Shown in pieces: positions 50,059 through 58,432 of a stretch of DNA of 64,000 nt. This DNA comes from CANLDA01 sp964021645. Its GTDB lineage: Bacteria; Pseudomonadota; Alphaproteobacteria; Rhodobacterales; Rhodobacteraceae. Within the stretch, counting starts at the first letter, position 1; every line of letters begins with the position of its first letter. Where the stretch lies: contig CAXIAD010000006.1 in NCBI GenBank assembly GCA_964021645.1, positions 23,725 through 87,724 on the forward strand, given 5' to 3'. Both the position numbers and the translations under genes were made by a program. Under the pieces are notes generated by a model. The model did not search any database, was not told where the DNA came from, and worked only from the letters and a program-made list of their open reading frames with translations.

Positions 50059-50894
50059 GTTGGATCGTATTGGGCATCGTGGTCTGGGCGCTGGGCTGGC
50101 TGACAAATGTCTGGTTGTCACGCAAACCAGCGACTCGGTTCACACGTCTTGTGGTACCTGTAATCTTTGGCCTGACACTTGCCGTTATCTGGGAGTGTCT
50201 AGTGCGCGGATTTGATGTCAAAGCGGTGCTTTTGCCACCGCCTTCTATGATCGCCGTGCGCTTTGCCACATCGCTCAGCATTCTGTGGCAGGATTTCGTG
50301 CAAACCGTGATCAAGGGAGCCTTAACGGGATACATCATGGGCTGTGGCGCGGCCTTTTTGATCGCGGTTATCGTTGACCGTTTTCCGTTTTTGCAACGCG
50401 GGCTGCTGCCTGTCGGCAATTTCGTGGCGGCGCTGCCGATTATCGGCATGGCTCCGATTTTGGTGATGTGGTTCGGATTTGACTGGCAATCCAAAGCGGC
50501 GGTTGTCGTGGTGATGGTGTTTTTCCCAATGCTGGTGAATACCGTTCAAGGATTTCAGGCGACAGATGCCATGCAACGTGATCTCATGCGCACCTATGCT
50601 GCGGGGTACTGGAAAACGCTGCTTAAATTAAGGCTGCCTGCGGCGATGCCCTTTATCTTTAATGGGCTGAAAATCGCGACCACATTGGCGCTAATCGGGT
50701 CGATTGTGGCAGAGTTCTTTGGATCCCCAATCAAAGGAATGGGGTTTCGCATTTCGACCGAGGTTGGGCGTCTTTCGCTTGATATGGTCTGGGCAGAAAT
50801 TGTGGTTGCGGCTATCGCCGGGTCGGCATTCTATGGCGGGGTAGCACTGTTGGAAAAAGCAGTGACCTTTTGGCATCCGTCTCAACGCGGATGA
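50055..50894 (+). CDS. ABC transporter permease, second subunit
   Basis: A 279-residue permease of the same family. About six to seven hydrophobic segments; the EAA loop is MRTYAAGYWKTLLKLRLPAA near residue 180. The ATG at 50055 overlaps the previous stop (ATGA); the frame extends to 49956 within the first permease, which is not used. The two permeases probably form a heterodimer. The start of the binding-protein gene lies 38 nt downstream. Confidence 0.92.
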   Translation: MSWIVLGIVVWALGWLTNVWLSRKPATRFTRLVVPVIFGLTLAVIWECLVRGFDVKAVLLPPPSMIAVRFATSLSILWQDFVQTVIKGALTGYIMGCGAAFLIAVIVDRFPFLQRGLLPVGNFVAALPIIGMAPILVMWFGFDWQSKAAVVVVMVFFPMLVNTVQGFQATDAMQRDLMRTYAAGYWKTLLKLRLPAAMPFIFNGLKIATTLALIGSIVAEFFGSPIKGMGFRISTEVGRLSLDMVWAEIVVAAIAGSAFYGGVALLEKAVTFWHPSQRG

Positions 50895-50932
50895 AAAGTA
50901 ATAAAAACAGAACGTTCAACAAGGAGAGAAAA

Positions 50933-51922
50933 ATGAAAACCCTCATCAAGACATTAAGTGCAGCAGCATTAGGTGTTGCGGCGTCTGTCGCACATGCTGC
51001 GGACGATGTGACATTGCAATTGAAATGGGTCACGCAGGCCCAATTCGCTGGCTATTATGTTGCGCAAGACAAAGGCTTTTATAACGATGAAGACCTGAAC
51101 GTAACAATCAAGCCGGGCGGCCCGGATATCGCGCCTGCACAGGTAATTGCTGGCGGTGGTGCTGATGTTGTGTTGGATTGGATGCCTTCCGCTCTTGCGT
51201 CGCGCGAAAAAGGTTTGGAGCTCGTCAACATTGCACAGCCATTCAAATCTTCGGGCATGATGCTGACCTGCCGCAAAGATGCGGGTGTTTCTTCACCTGC
51301 TGATTTTGCCGGAAAAACACTTGGCGTTTGGTTCTTTGGGAATGAGTATCCGTTCCTAAGCTGGATGAACAAACTGGGTCTGTCGACTGATGGGTCCGAT
51401 GGCGGCGTTACCGTTCTAAAACAAGGCTTTAACGTAGATCCTATCCTACAGGGTCAGGCCGCTTGTGTGTCTACAATGACATATAATGAGTATTGGCAGA
51501 TCATTGATGCGGGTCTGACACCGGATGATTTGATCGTGTTCAAATACGAGGATCAGGGCGTCGCAACGTTGGAAGACGGCATGTATGTTCTGGAAGAAAA
51601 CCTGGCAGACCCAGCGTTTGAAGACAAAATGGTGCGTTTCGTACGCGCATCAATGAAGGGTTGGAAATGGGCCGAAGCAAACCCAGAAGCAGCCGCAATG
51701 ATCGTACTGGATAACGACGCGTCGGGTGCCCAAACAGAAGAGCACCAAATTCGCATGATGCGCGAAGTTGCCAAGCTAACAGCCGGTAGCAATGGCGCGT
51801 TGGATCCAGCAGATTTTGACCGCACAGTTGGTAGCCTGATGTCAGGTGGTTCTGATCCTGTGATCACTGCCGTGCCAGTGGGCGCATGGACACATGCGAT
51901 CACCGACAAAGCGCTTAACTGA
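50933..51922 (+). CDS. ABC transporter substrate-binding protein (NMT1/ThiY-like)
   Basis: A 329-residue periplasmic binding protein. The signal peptide ends VAASVAHA before ADDVTLQLKW; the type II fold begins KWVTQAQFAGYYVAQDKGFY, typical of NMT1/THI5-like proteins that bind pyrimidine precursors and related heterocycles. ATG with AAGGAGAG at the right distance. It ends the operon and is followed by a clear terminator. A pyrimidine-like ligand is inferred from fold and context. Confidence 0.92.
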   Translation: MKTLIKTLSAAALGVAASVAHAADDVTLQLKWVTQAQFAGYYVAQDKGFYNDEDLNVTIKPGGPDIAPAQVIAGGGADVVLDWMPSALASREKGLELVNIAQPFKSSGMMLTCRKDAGVSSPADFAGKTLGVWFFGNEYPFLSWMNKLGLSTDGSDGGVTVLKQGFNVDPILQGQAACVSTMTYNEYWQIIDAGLTPDDLIVFKYEDQGVATLEDGMYVLEENLADPAFEDKMVRFVRASMKGWKWAEANPEAAAMIVLDNDASGAQTEEHQIRMMREVAKLTAGSNGALDPADFDRTVGSLMSGGSDPVITAVPVGAWTHAITDKALN

Positions 51923-51945
51923 GCTAAGTAAAAAAATCTAAGAGG

Positions 51946-51974
51946 CGGGCCGGATGATTTCCGGCCCGTTTTTT
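51946..51974 (+). terminator. Intrinsic terminator of the pyrimidine/hydantoin operon
   Basis: Perfect 9-bp stem CGGGCCGGA / TCCGGCCCG with a 5-nt loop and six T, 23 nt after the binding-protein stop. Confidence 0.92.
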
Positions 51975-51997
51975 ATGGGGGATCGGGCGCGATGATG

Positions 51998-53149
51998 TTA
52001 GCTGCGAAGCCGCGTCCACAAATAGCCTGGCAGGCGGCTGATTACACTAATGGCGATTTGGGGATACTCTACCTCTCCCGCCAGCAAGCGCATATACTGC
52101 AAGCGCACGGTACTTGATTTACGAAAGGTGGAGACAAAGGTTTGCTCCCATCTTGGCGAAAAAATGATCCGCCTCAGGTTGCGGGCGATGCGTAGGTTTA
52201 GGTGCATGCTGCGCAATTCTCGGCGGTATAGATTCAGGGCTGCGTGGGGAGTGGATTTTGCAATGGCATCCATGGCGGATTGAGCTGCGAGTTGGCCTGA
52301 TTTCATGGCAAAGGCGATGCCCTCTCCGGTGATGGGATCGACCAACCCGGCGGCATCACCCGACAACAGAATATTTGCGCGACCCGGATGGGTTTTGAAA
52401 TCTCCGAACGGCAAAAAGTGACCTTTCACGCGGGGCTGTTGGTCGTCCACCCCGAGGCTGTCCATGTAACTACCTAAATGGGATTTCATATCAGGGTTAG
52501 GTGCCAGCATACCGCCGACACCGACAGTGGTAGAACGGTGCTTGGGAAATGACCAACCATAGCCCCAGCGCACTGCGGAGAAATCGATGCGTAGGGGGGT
52601 AAGTGGTTGGTTGTCTTCATCAAATGGAACCTCGACTTCTAATCCGAAACCGATGGTGGCCTTGTCATAGGCCTGCCCGAACAGGTGTCGCGCGACGCCG
52701 CTATTGACGCCATCAGCACCGATTATGACCTGTGCGAATAGACGTTGCCCGCTGCTCAGAGTGACGCCATCGGCGTGGATTTCGCTGATAGATTGCCCAC
52801 TGAAATCCTGCGCGCCGTGGTGCAATGCGAGGGCATGCATTTTGGCATCAAGATCAATGCGCATTGTGAGATGAAGAGGGGGAATACCGTGCAAGGTGGC
52901 GACTTCGGCCTTGTCATGCCAGAAGGAAATAGCGTTTTGCGTCAGGTAGTTATCGTAAACGATGTCTTCGCCGAAAATTTCGTTGTAATAGCTGCGGCTA
53001 CGCTCGGTAAAAAGCCCGCCACAGAGTTTACTTCGTGGGAAAACCGCCTTGTCGATCAGCGCAACAGATGCCCCGTGCCGCACAGCCCAAGCGGCGGCAG
53101 CACTACCGGCGGGGCCTGCCCCGATGACGATGATATCAAACTGTTGCAT
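51998..53149 (-). CDS. Geranylgeranyl-reductase-family FAD-dependent oxidoreductase
   Basis: A 383-residue flavoprotein. FAD is bound by IIVIGAGPAGSAAAAWAVRH at the N-terminus, IIGADGVNSGVARHLF mid-way and LLSGDAAGLVDPITGEGIAF (about 280), with the family motif FPRSKLCGG. Members reduce double bonds of isoprenoid chains (chlorophyll, lipids, quinones). No photosynthesis genes are nearby, so the substrate is unknown. I use the ATG at 53149; the TTG at 53158 is the alternative. A small membrane-protein gene lies 56 nt upstream. Confidence 0.85.
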   Translation of the reverse strand: MQQFDIIVIGAGPAGSAAAAWAVRHGASVALIDKAVFPRSKLCGGLFTERSRSYYNEIFGEDIVYDNYLTQNAISFWHDKAEVATLHGIPPLHLTMRIDLDAKMHALALHHGAQDFSGQSISEIHADGVTLSSGQRLFAQVIIGADGVNSGVARHLFGQAYDKATIGFGLEVEVPFDEDNQPLTPLRIDFSAVRWGYGWSFPKHRSTTVGVGGMLAPNPDMKSHLGSYMDSLGVDDQQPRVKGHFLPFGDFKTHPGRANILLSGDAAGLVDPITGEGIAFAMKSGQLAAQSAMDAIAKSTPHAALNLYRRELRSMHLNLRIARNLRRIIFSPRWEQTFVSTFRKSSTVRLQYMRLLAGEVEYPQIAISVISRLPGYLWTRLRS

Positions 53150-53205
53150 GGCACCCAAATCCGTTTGGGGCGTTTTACCAGATCAGAGAAATTGCGCCAG
53201 TGGGA

Positions 53206-53595
53206 TCACGGATTGCCTTTGCGGGTCAGGCTTGTGGCGATGCCTTGAAATAGGGTGGTAACAATCGCAGCGAGGGCGGATGAGACGCCTAACCAACCGA
53301 AATACCAGAGTTTTCCGGCGAGAGCATCTTCGGCATATGAGGCTGCGAATTGTGTTTTTCCGTAGAATGCAAGGCCGTATGCCAGCGCGAGCAGGGCTGT
53401 GAATGTGAGCAAGCGCCCCAAGGGCGGTACCGGGGTGAAGCTGGCCACCAGAGCGAGGATAAGGCCGATCGGGGTGCCGATCAGAACGGTTTTTACCGAC
53501 CACCATGGATGGGCACCAAAGGCCTTGGGCAGGTCGAAATAGGCCACCAATGCCATGACACAGGCGGCGAGAATGAGGGGGGCGATGTGTTTCAT
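53206..53595 (-). CDS. Small four-helix membrane protein, function unknown
   Basis: A 129-residue hydrophobic protein with about four membrane segments (IAPLILAACVMALVAYF, VLIGTPIGLILALVASF, LLTFTALLALAYGLAFY, FGWLGVSSALAAIVTTLF). I do not recognise the family. The ATG at 53595 has an excellent GGAGGAT; the frame opens at 53655. Its proximity to the flavoprotein gene suggests cotranscription. The last eight residues are basic. Confidence 0.8.
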   Translation of the reverse strand: MKHIAPLILAACVMALVAYFDLPKAFGAHPWWSVKTVLIGTPIGLILALVASFTPVPPLGRLLTFTALLALAYGLAFYGKTQFAASYAEDALAGKLWYFGWLGVSSALAAIVTTLFQGIATSLTRKGNP

Positions 53596-54210
53596 AAGAT
53601 CCTCCGGTTTGAGACAGAGGTAACGGGGGGAATGGGATTGGGAAAGGGGGCTCACGCAAGGGTGACTGGGCGTGCATTATCTGTATGTGCGTACGTTGTG
53701 TTAATGGGGGCATTTTAGGGGGTTTAGCGGGGTGTTGGGGGGAAATGCGGCGCGTGGGGTCACAAGATGTGGTGGATTGTCGAGGCGCATTCGGCAACGT
53801 GCGCAGTGTTCATTTTTGGCGAAAGTGACGAACTGCCAATTTCGAGGTCTGAAATGTACATTTCGCCGAGTTTGGACGGGAATCATGGTTAACGCGGGGA
53901 GGAAAAGTCAAGTATTTGACGTGAGGTCATCGGTTTTGGCATGAAAATGACGTGTATCGGATGCCTGATAACTGTTGGAAAACTGCGTGTCCCTAACTTC
54001 CAATATTCAGACGGAATGCGAGGCAAAATCAAAGCTTGTCGTCGCGGTAATTTTCTAGAAGAAGTTCAAATTATTGTATTGGTAAACGTGTGGGCTATGG
54101 TGGTCAGAAATAGAGTTTTCCTTTCGATTGATACGCACTAGCAATGGCCGCCGCTTTTGGAAGGGCGCATTGAGTGCACTGGTAAACCACAGCTCAGGGA
54201 TCTAAAATTT
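53596..54210. other. 615-bp gap, partly AT-rich
   Basis: Contains the promoter side of the small membrane-protein gene, copy B of the 85-nt element (53812-53896) and, from about 53900, sequence clearly richer in A+T than the rest of the window. A 66-codon frame at 53941-54141 has no convincing ribosome site and is not called. Confidence 0.6.
53812..53896 (-). repeat. 85-nt palindromic element, copy B
   Basis: Inverse of copy A, colinear without gaps. It keeps TTAACCATGATTC, the palindrome GAAATGTACATTTC (53851-53864) and TTCGTCACTTTCG; the downstream stem is shorter here (CGAAA / TTTCG). It lies about 220-300 nt upstream of the membrane-protein gene it points towards. Confidence 0.8.
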
Positions 54211-54498
54211 ATGCAATATTTACTCTTCTCACTCATCCTGCTTATCCCACTGGCGCTTTTCATGGTTCACATGCGCATTGTCTATATCGTTGTCTGGAGG
54301 GGCGAAGAATATACTTGGTCAAAGAAATCAGCAGTTTTCTCGGCCCTTGCGGCTGCAGGAATGTTGTTTTTCTTACTGCTTGTTTTTGTGGGAGATGATC
54401 TCTTGGCCAATTTTCAAGAAATGGCCCCATTGGCTAAGTACGGAGACATCGTTGGTGGTACTTTGAAAAGCACCACCAACGTCAATGGTTGGGACTGA
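54211..54498 (+). CDS. Small two-helix membrane protein, function unknown
   Basis: A 95-residue protein with two hydrophobic segments (YLLFSLILLIPLALFMV and FSALAAAGMLFFLLLVFV) joined by a basic loop with WRGEEYTWSKKSA. No family recognised. The ATG at 54211 is preceded by CAGGGA at a long distance; an upstream frame to 54157 has no support. Base composition is AT-richer than its neighbours, which may mark recent acquisition. The last codons contain a 10-bp inverted repeat (54450-54481). Moderate confidence that it is translated. Confidence 0.55.
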   Translation: MQYLLFSLILLIPLALFMVHMRIVYIVVWRGEEYTWSKKSAVFSALAAAGMLFFLLLVFVGDDLLANFQEMAPLAKYGDIVGGTLKSTTNVNGWD

Positions 54499-54517
54499 TA
54501 GTCGTACAGTCTGTTAC

Positions 54518-56173
54518 CTATCTAACGAACTTCTTATGTTTGATCCGCTTGGGTTCCATGGCGGCGGTGCCTAGGCGGCGCTTTTTGTCTTCTTCGTAGT
54601 CTTCAAAGTTGCCCTCAAACCATTCGACATGCGCGTCGCCCTCAAATGCGAGGATGTGGGTGCAAATCCGGTCGAGGAAAAAGCGGTCGTGGGAGATGAC
54701 CACGGCGCAACCGGCGAAGTCAACGAGGGCGTCCTCAAGCGCACGGAGGGTTTCGACGTCAAGGTCATTGGTTGGCTCATCGAGGAGCAGCACGTTGCCG
54801 CCCTCTTTTAGCAGGCGGGCCATGTGCACGCGGTTGCGTTCACCACCTGAGAGCAGGGAGAGTTTTTTCTGTTGATCGCCGCCCTTGAAGTTGAACGAGG
54901 AGCAATAGGCGCGGGAATTGACCTGCGCGTCACCCAGCTCGATGATTTCTGCACCGCCGGAAATCGCCTCCCACACGGTTTCGCCATCGGCGAGATCATC
55001 GCGGGACTGATCAACATAGGAGAGTTTCACGGTGTCGCCGTATTCAACGGAGCCTGAATCGGGGGCCTCTTGTCCGGTGAGCACCTTGAACAGCGTGGAT
55101 TTACCCGCGCCGTTGGGGCCGATCACGCCGACAATTCCGCCCGGAGGCAGGGAGAAGTCGAGGTTTTCGACCAGCAGTTTGTCCCCCATATGTTTGGAGA
55201 GACCTTCGACGTCGATCACCTTGGAGCCAAGACGCGGGCCGTTGGGAATGACGATCTGGGCGCGGGTGATTTTCTCACGCTCTGATTGGCCAGCGAGTTC
55301 GTTATAGGCGTTGATCCGGGCTTTTTGTTTGGCCTGACGGGCCTTTTGACCTTGGCGCATCCATTCGAGTTCACGCTCCAGCGTGTTCTGCTTGGATTTG
55401 TCTTCGCGGGATTCTTGGGAGAGGCGTTTGGCCTTTTGTTCGAGCCAAGCGGAGTAGTTGCCCTCATATGGCATGCCGCGGCCACGGTCGAGTTCGAGGA
55501 TCCAGCTGGTGATATCGTCGAGGAAATAACGGTCGTGGGTGACGATCAGGATGGTGCCCTTGTAGTCGATGAGGTGTTGCTGCAGCCAAGCGATGGTTTC
55601 CGCGTCCAAGTGGTTGGTCGGCTCATCGAGAAGCAGCATATCTGGCGCTTCGAGCAGGAGTTTGCACAGGGCAACGCGGCGGGCCTCACCACCGGACAGA
55701 TCGGCGACGTTGGCGTCATCGGCGGGGCAGCGCAGGGCCTCCATCGAGACGTCGATCTGGCTGTCGAGATCCCAGAGGTTTTCGGCGTCGATCTGATCCT
55801 GCAAAGCGGCCATTTCATCGGCGGTTTCGTCGGAATAGTTCATCGCAAGATCGTTGTAGCGCGTCAGGATGTCCATTTTGGCGGCAACACCCAGCATGAC
55901 GTTTTCACGCACGGTTAGGGTTTCGTCGAGTTTGGGTTCCTGCGGGAGATAGCCCACTTTGGCGCCCTCAGCGGACCATGCCTCGCCCGTGTAGTCGGTA
56001 TCGAGGCCGGCCATGATCTTCATCAGGGTGGATTTACCAGAGCCGTTGACGCCGACGACACCGATTTTTACGCCGGGGAGGAAGGAGAGGTGGATGTTCT
56101 CAAAGCATTTTTTGCCACCGGGGTAGGACTTGGAGACGCCCTGCATGTGATAGACGTATTGATAGGCTGCCAT
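54518..56173 (-). CDS. ettA: Energy-dependent translational throttle protein EttA (ABC-F)
   Basis: A 551-residue ABC-F protein that binds the ribosomal E site and gates entry into elongation according to the ATP/ADP ratio. Two ATPase domains: Walker A GVNGSGKSTLMK and GPNGAGKSTLFK; signatures LSGGEARRVALCKLL and LSGGERNRVHMARLL; Walker B LLLDEPTNHLD and LLLDEPTNDLD. The linker is the P-site tRNA-interaction motif around ERELEWMRQGQKARQAKQKAR. The ATG at 56173 has AAGGAGC. Length and N-terminus match EttA rather than Uup. Confidence 0.96.
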   Translation of the reverse strand: MAAYQYVYHMQGVSKSYPGGKKCFENIHLSFLPGVKIGVVGVNGSGKSTLMKIMAGLDTDYTGEAWSAEGAKVGYLPQEPKLDETLTVRENVMLGVAAKMDILTRYNDLAMNYSDETADEMAALQDQIDAENLWDLDSQIDVSMEALRCPADDANVADLSGGEARRVALCKLLLEAPDMLLLDEPTNHLDAETIAWLQQHLIDYKGTILIVTHDRYFLDDITSWILELDRGRGMPYEGNYSAWLEQKAKRLSQESREDKSKQNTLERELEWMRQGQKARQAKQKARINAYNELAGQSEREKITRAQIVIPNGPRLGSKVIDVEGLSKHMGDKLLVENLDFSLPPGGIVGVIGPNGAGKSTLFKVLTGQEAPDSGSVEYGDTVKLSYVDQSRDDLADGETVWEAISGGAEIIELGDAQVNSRAYCSSFNFKGGDQQKKLSLLSGGERNRVHMARLLKEGGNVLLLDEPTNDLDVETLRALEDALVDFAGCAVVISHDRFFLDRICTHILAFEGDAHVEWFEGNFEDYEEDKKRRLGTAAMEPKRIKHKKFVR

Positions 56174-56277
56174 TTGGGTGCTCCTTAAGAGGAATTTCGT
56201 GTTGTTGGGTGTGATAGCGGATGGGGGGAGGGGGGGCAATCCATCCTGCATAGGAACCAATGGTTGAATTCGGCGTT

Positions 56278-56798
56278 TTACTCCAGAAGTTCCAATATTT
56301 TTTCGGTGGCTGAAGGAGAGTCGATAATGACATTCTCTGCACGTAGGCGGGCGGCGAGGCGTTTGTTTACCGTTTGGCTGGTTGTGACACCGACCTTGCG
56401 TCCCAGATTTGCGCCTGCTTGCATCAGTAAGGGGGTTTTCTGGATGAGAGCTTTACCACTGTCGGTGCGGTAAAAGTCTGCAATGTCAGCGAGTTCTTGA
56501 TCTGAGAACATGTTGCGGTAGATCACACCTGTTTGTGCTTGCATCCCAGTCGTGAATTCTTCGATCCATTCATCAATGAAAATGTCAAAGAATGCATCTG
56601 GATCGCTGATACGGAGGTCATTTTTCCGCATTTCGTTTTCGATGGCGGAGACGAGCAACTCACGTTGCGCCATTACAGCGCCTTCGAATATGTTGCGCGT
56701 AAGAGTTTGTTTAACAATATAGTCAATGTCGGTTTTGGGATCAGCCAATGCGGGAAATGCGAGAGATAATGTAATAGCTGTGGAGAGAAAAACTTCAT
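56278..56798 (-). pseudogene. DUF2059 secreted protein with apparent 1-nt frameshift at the start
   Basis: The main frame encodes a DUF2059-type periplasmic protein of about 170 residues (EEFTTGMQAQTGVIYRNMFS, ADFYRTDSGKALIQKTPLLM). The natural ATG at 56798, with AAGGAATTCC in front, reads ATG-AAG-TTTTT-CTC and is one base short: six T instead of five would give MKFFLSTAITLSLAFPALA, a proper signal peptide joined to the open frame. With five T the ATG is out of frame and no in-frame start exists before the signal sequence. It could be a sequencing error in a homopolymer, a true inactivating mutation, or slippage. Confidence 0.75.
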
Positions 56799-56907
56799 TG
56801 GTGGAATTCCTTTGGATTAAATTGTCGTTGAAAATGACAATGCAGGAATATTTGTAAAGAGCTAGGCGGTTGTTGTCTGGATGGGGTTCGCACATTACAC
56901 AGGCTAA

Positions 56908-57546
56908 ATGAGTGCAGTGAGCAAGTATCAAAAATTGACAATTGGCCTGCTTGGGGGATCGTTTGATCCGCCGCATGCGGGGCATGCGCATATCACGCGT
57001 GAGGCGCTCAAACGCTTTGGGTTGGATCGGGTTTGGTGGCTGGTGAGCCCGGGCAATCCGCTGAAAGAGCAGGGGCCTGCGTCTATGGCGCGGCGGATGC
57101 AGGCGGCGCGGGATGTGATGGATCATCCGCGTGTGGATATCAGTGATTTTGAGGCCCTCGCTGGCACACGCTATACGGCCCAAACGGTTATGAGGTTACA
57201 GCAGGCCTATCCCGGGGTACGGTTTGTCTGGCTGATGGGGGCGGATAATCTGGCGCAGTTTCATCTGTGGAAAGACTGGCGTGAGATCATGACGCGGGTG
57301 CCTGTCGGTATTCTGGCGCGGCCCGGTGACAGGATTGCGGCGCGCACGGCTCCGGCTGCGTTAATATACCGGCATGCGCGATTGCGTGCGTCGCAAAGTC
57401 AATTATTGGCCCGCTCGGATGCGCCTGCGTGGTGTTTTGTGAACGTGCCGATGAAGGATATCAGCTCAAGTGACATTCGGGCCTTGGGTGGCTGGACGTC
57501 TGGATCGGCGGGCGGCGTGGCGGATGGTGAGCAGGGCGGAGCATAG
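56908..57546 (+). CDS. nadD: Nicotinate-nucleotide adenylyltransferase
   Basis: A 212-residue enzyme making deamido-NAD from nicotinate mononucleotide and ATP. The nucleotidyltransferase motif GGSFDPPHAGHAHI (T/HxGH) and the C-terminal ISSSDIRAL are both present, with MGADNLAQFHLWKDW in the middle. ATG at 56908 without a strong ribosome site. The C-terminal 80 nt overlap the convergent EamA gene. In many genomes nadD is near rsfS; that is not the case here. Confidence 0.96.
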   Translation: MSAVSKYQKLTIGLLGGSFDPPHAGHAHITREALKRFGLDRVWWLVSPGNPLKEQGPASMARRMQAARDVMDHPRVDISDFEALAGTRYTAQTVMRLQQAYPGVRFVWLMGADNLAQFHLWKDWREIMTRVPVGILARPGDRIAARTAPAALIYRHARLRASQSQLLARSDAPAWCFVNVPMKDISSSDIRALGGWTSGSAGGVADGEQGGA

Positions 57547-58347
57547 CCCGGCACCAGTAATCAGCGCGAGGCCCAGCCATGTCAGGGCATCGGGCAGGTT
57601 GGCAAACACCAGCCAGCCCAGCGTGGTCGCGGCAATCAGTTGAAAATATACATAAGGCGCGAGGGCGTTTGCGGGGGCGCGGCCATAGGCCACTTGGAGT
57701 AAGAAATTCCCAAGGGTCGAGCAGGCGGCACTGATCAGGATCAGCAGGGACAGGTTGAGGTCGAGAGCAGGCATTTGCGGCACGGCAACCGGCGCCAGCA
57801 GCAGGGTTGGGATCAGCAATTGCGTGACCATCAGCGTTCGAGCGCTGGCAACATGGGCGAGCCATTTGGAGGCGGTCAGGTAGGAGCCGTAAAACAGCCC
57901 TGCAAGCACGGCAAAACCAAGGTTAGGCGTGACGCCAAAGCCCGGGCGCACCACAATCAGCACCCCGATGAAACCGAGCAGGAGCATGGCAAATCGCGCA
58001 GGCGTGACGGGCTCGCGTAGCAAGAGGGCCGAGAGCACGAAGCTGAACACCGGACCGATAAAGAAGGCGGCAAAGACATTGGCGATGGGTTCGGTTCTGA
58101 GGGCAAATTGCAGCGACGTGATACCGCCCATCAAAAACAAGGCGCGCAGCCAGATGCGCCAATCGCGCAGCAAACCGATGCTTTCGCGAGAGAAAAACGG
58201 GATGACCAGCAGCACGCCGATGGCAAAGCGGGACCATGCGACAAACAAGGGGTGCACGCCGAATGTGTCGCTAAGCAGTTTGCCTGCGGTATCGCCTGAG
58301 GGGATCAGGGACATTGCCAAAAACATGATCGCTAGAGTTTTCCACAT
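57466..58347 (-). CDS. EamA/DMT-family transporter
   Basis: A 293-residue membrane protein with about ten helices made of two EamA repeats (first GKLLSDTFGVHPLFVAWSRF; second FAVLAGLFYGSYLTASKWL). Drug/metabolite transporters of this family export or import amino acids and other small molecules; the substrate cannot be told. ATG start. Its end overlaps nadD by 81 nt on the opposite strand, a tail-to-tail overlap. Confidence 0.9.
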   Translation of the reverse strand: MWKTLAIMFLAMSLIPSGDTAGKLLSDTFGVHPLFVAWSRFAIGVLLVIPFFSRESIGLLRDWRIWLRALFLMGGITSLQFALRTEPIANVFAAFFIGPVFSFVLSALLLREPVTPARFAMLLLGFIGVLIVVRPGFGVTPNLGFAVLAGLFYGSYLTASKWLAHVASARTLMVTQLLIPTLLLAPVAVPQMPALDLNLSLLILISAACSTLGNFLLQVAYGRAPANALAPYVYFQLIAATTLGWLVFANLPDALTWLGLALITGAGLCSALLTIRHAARRSRRPATQGPNVT

Positions 58348-58432
58348 GTCTTGGCGCTAGCAGGTTGGTCGCGGGGTGCAAAGTGGCAATGTGCGCTTGT
58401 GCCTGCCAATTACGCAGGGTTAAAGTTGGGCC

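Noticed and set aside
53701..53886. 61-codon minus-strand frame over copy B
   Set aside because: Same argument as for copy A; the ATG is part of the conserved TTAACCATG block, and no Shine-Dalgarno sequence is present.
53941..54141. 66-codon frame in the AT-rich gap
   Set aside because: Weak start region, no hydrophobic pattern or motif; AT-rich sequence gives such frames by chance less often, but nothing positive supports it.
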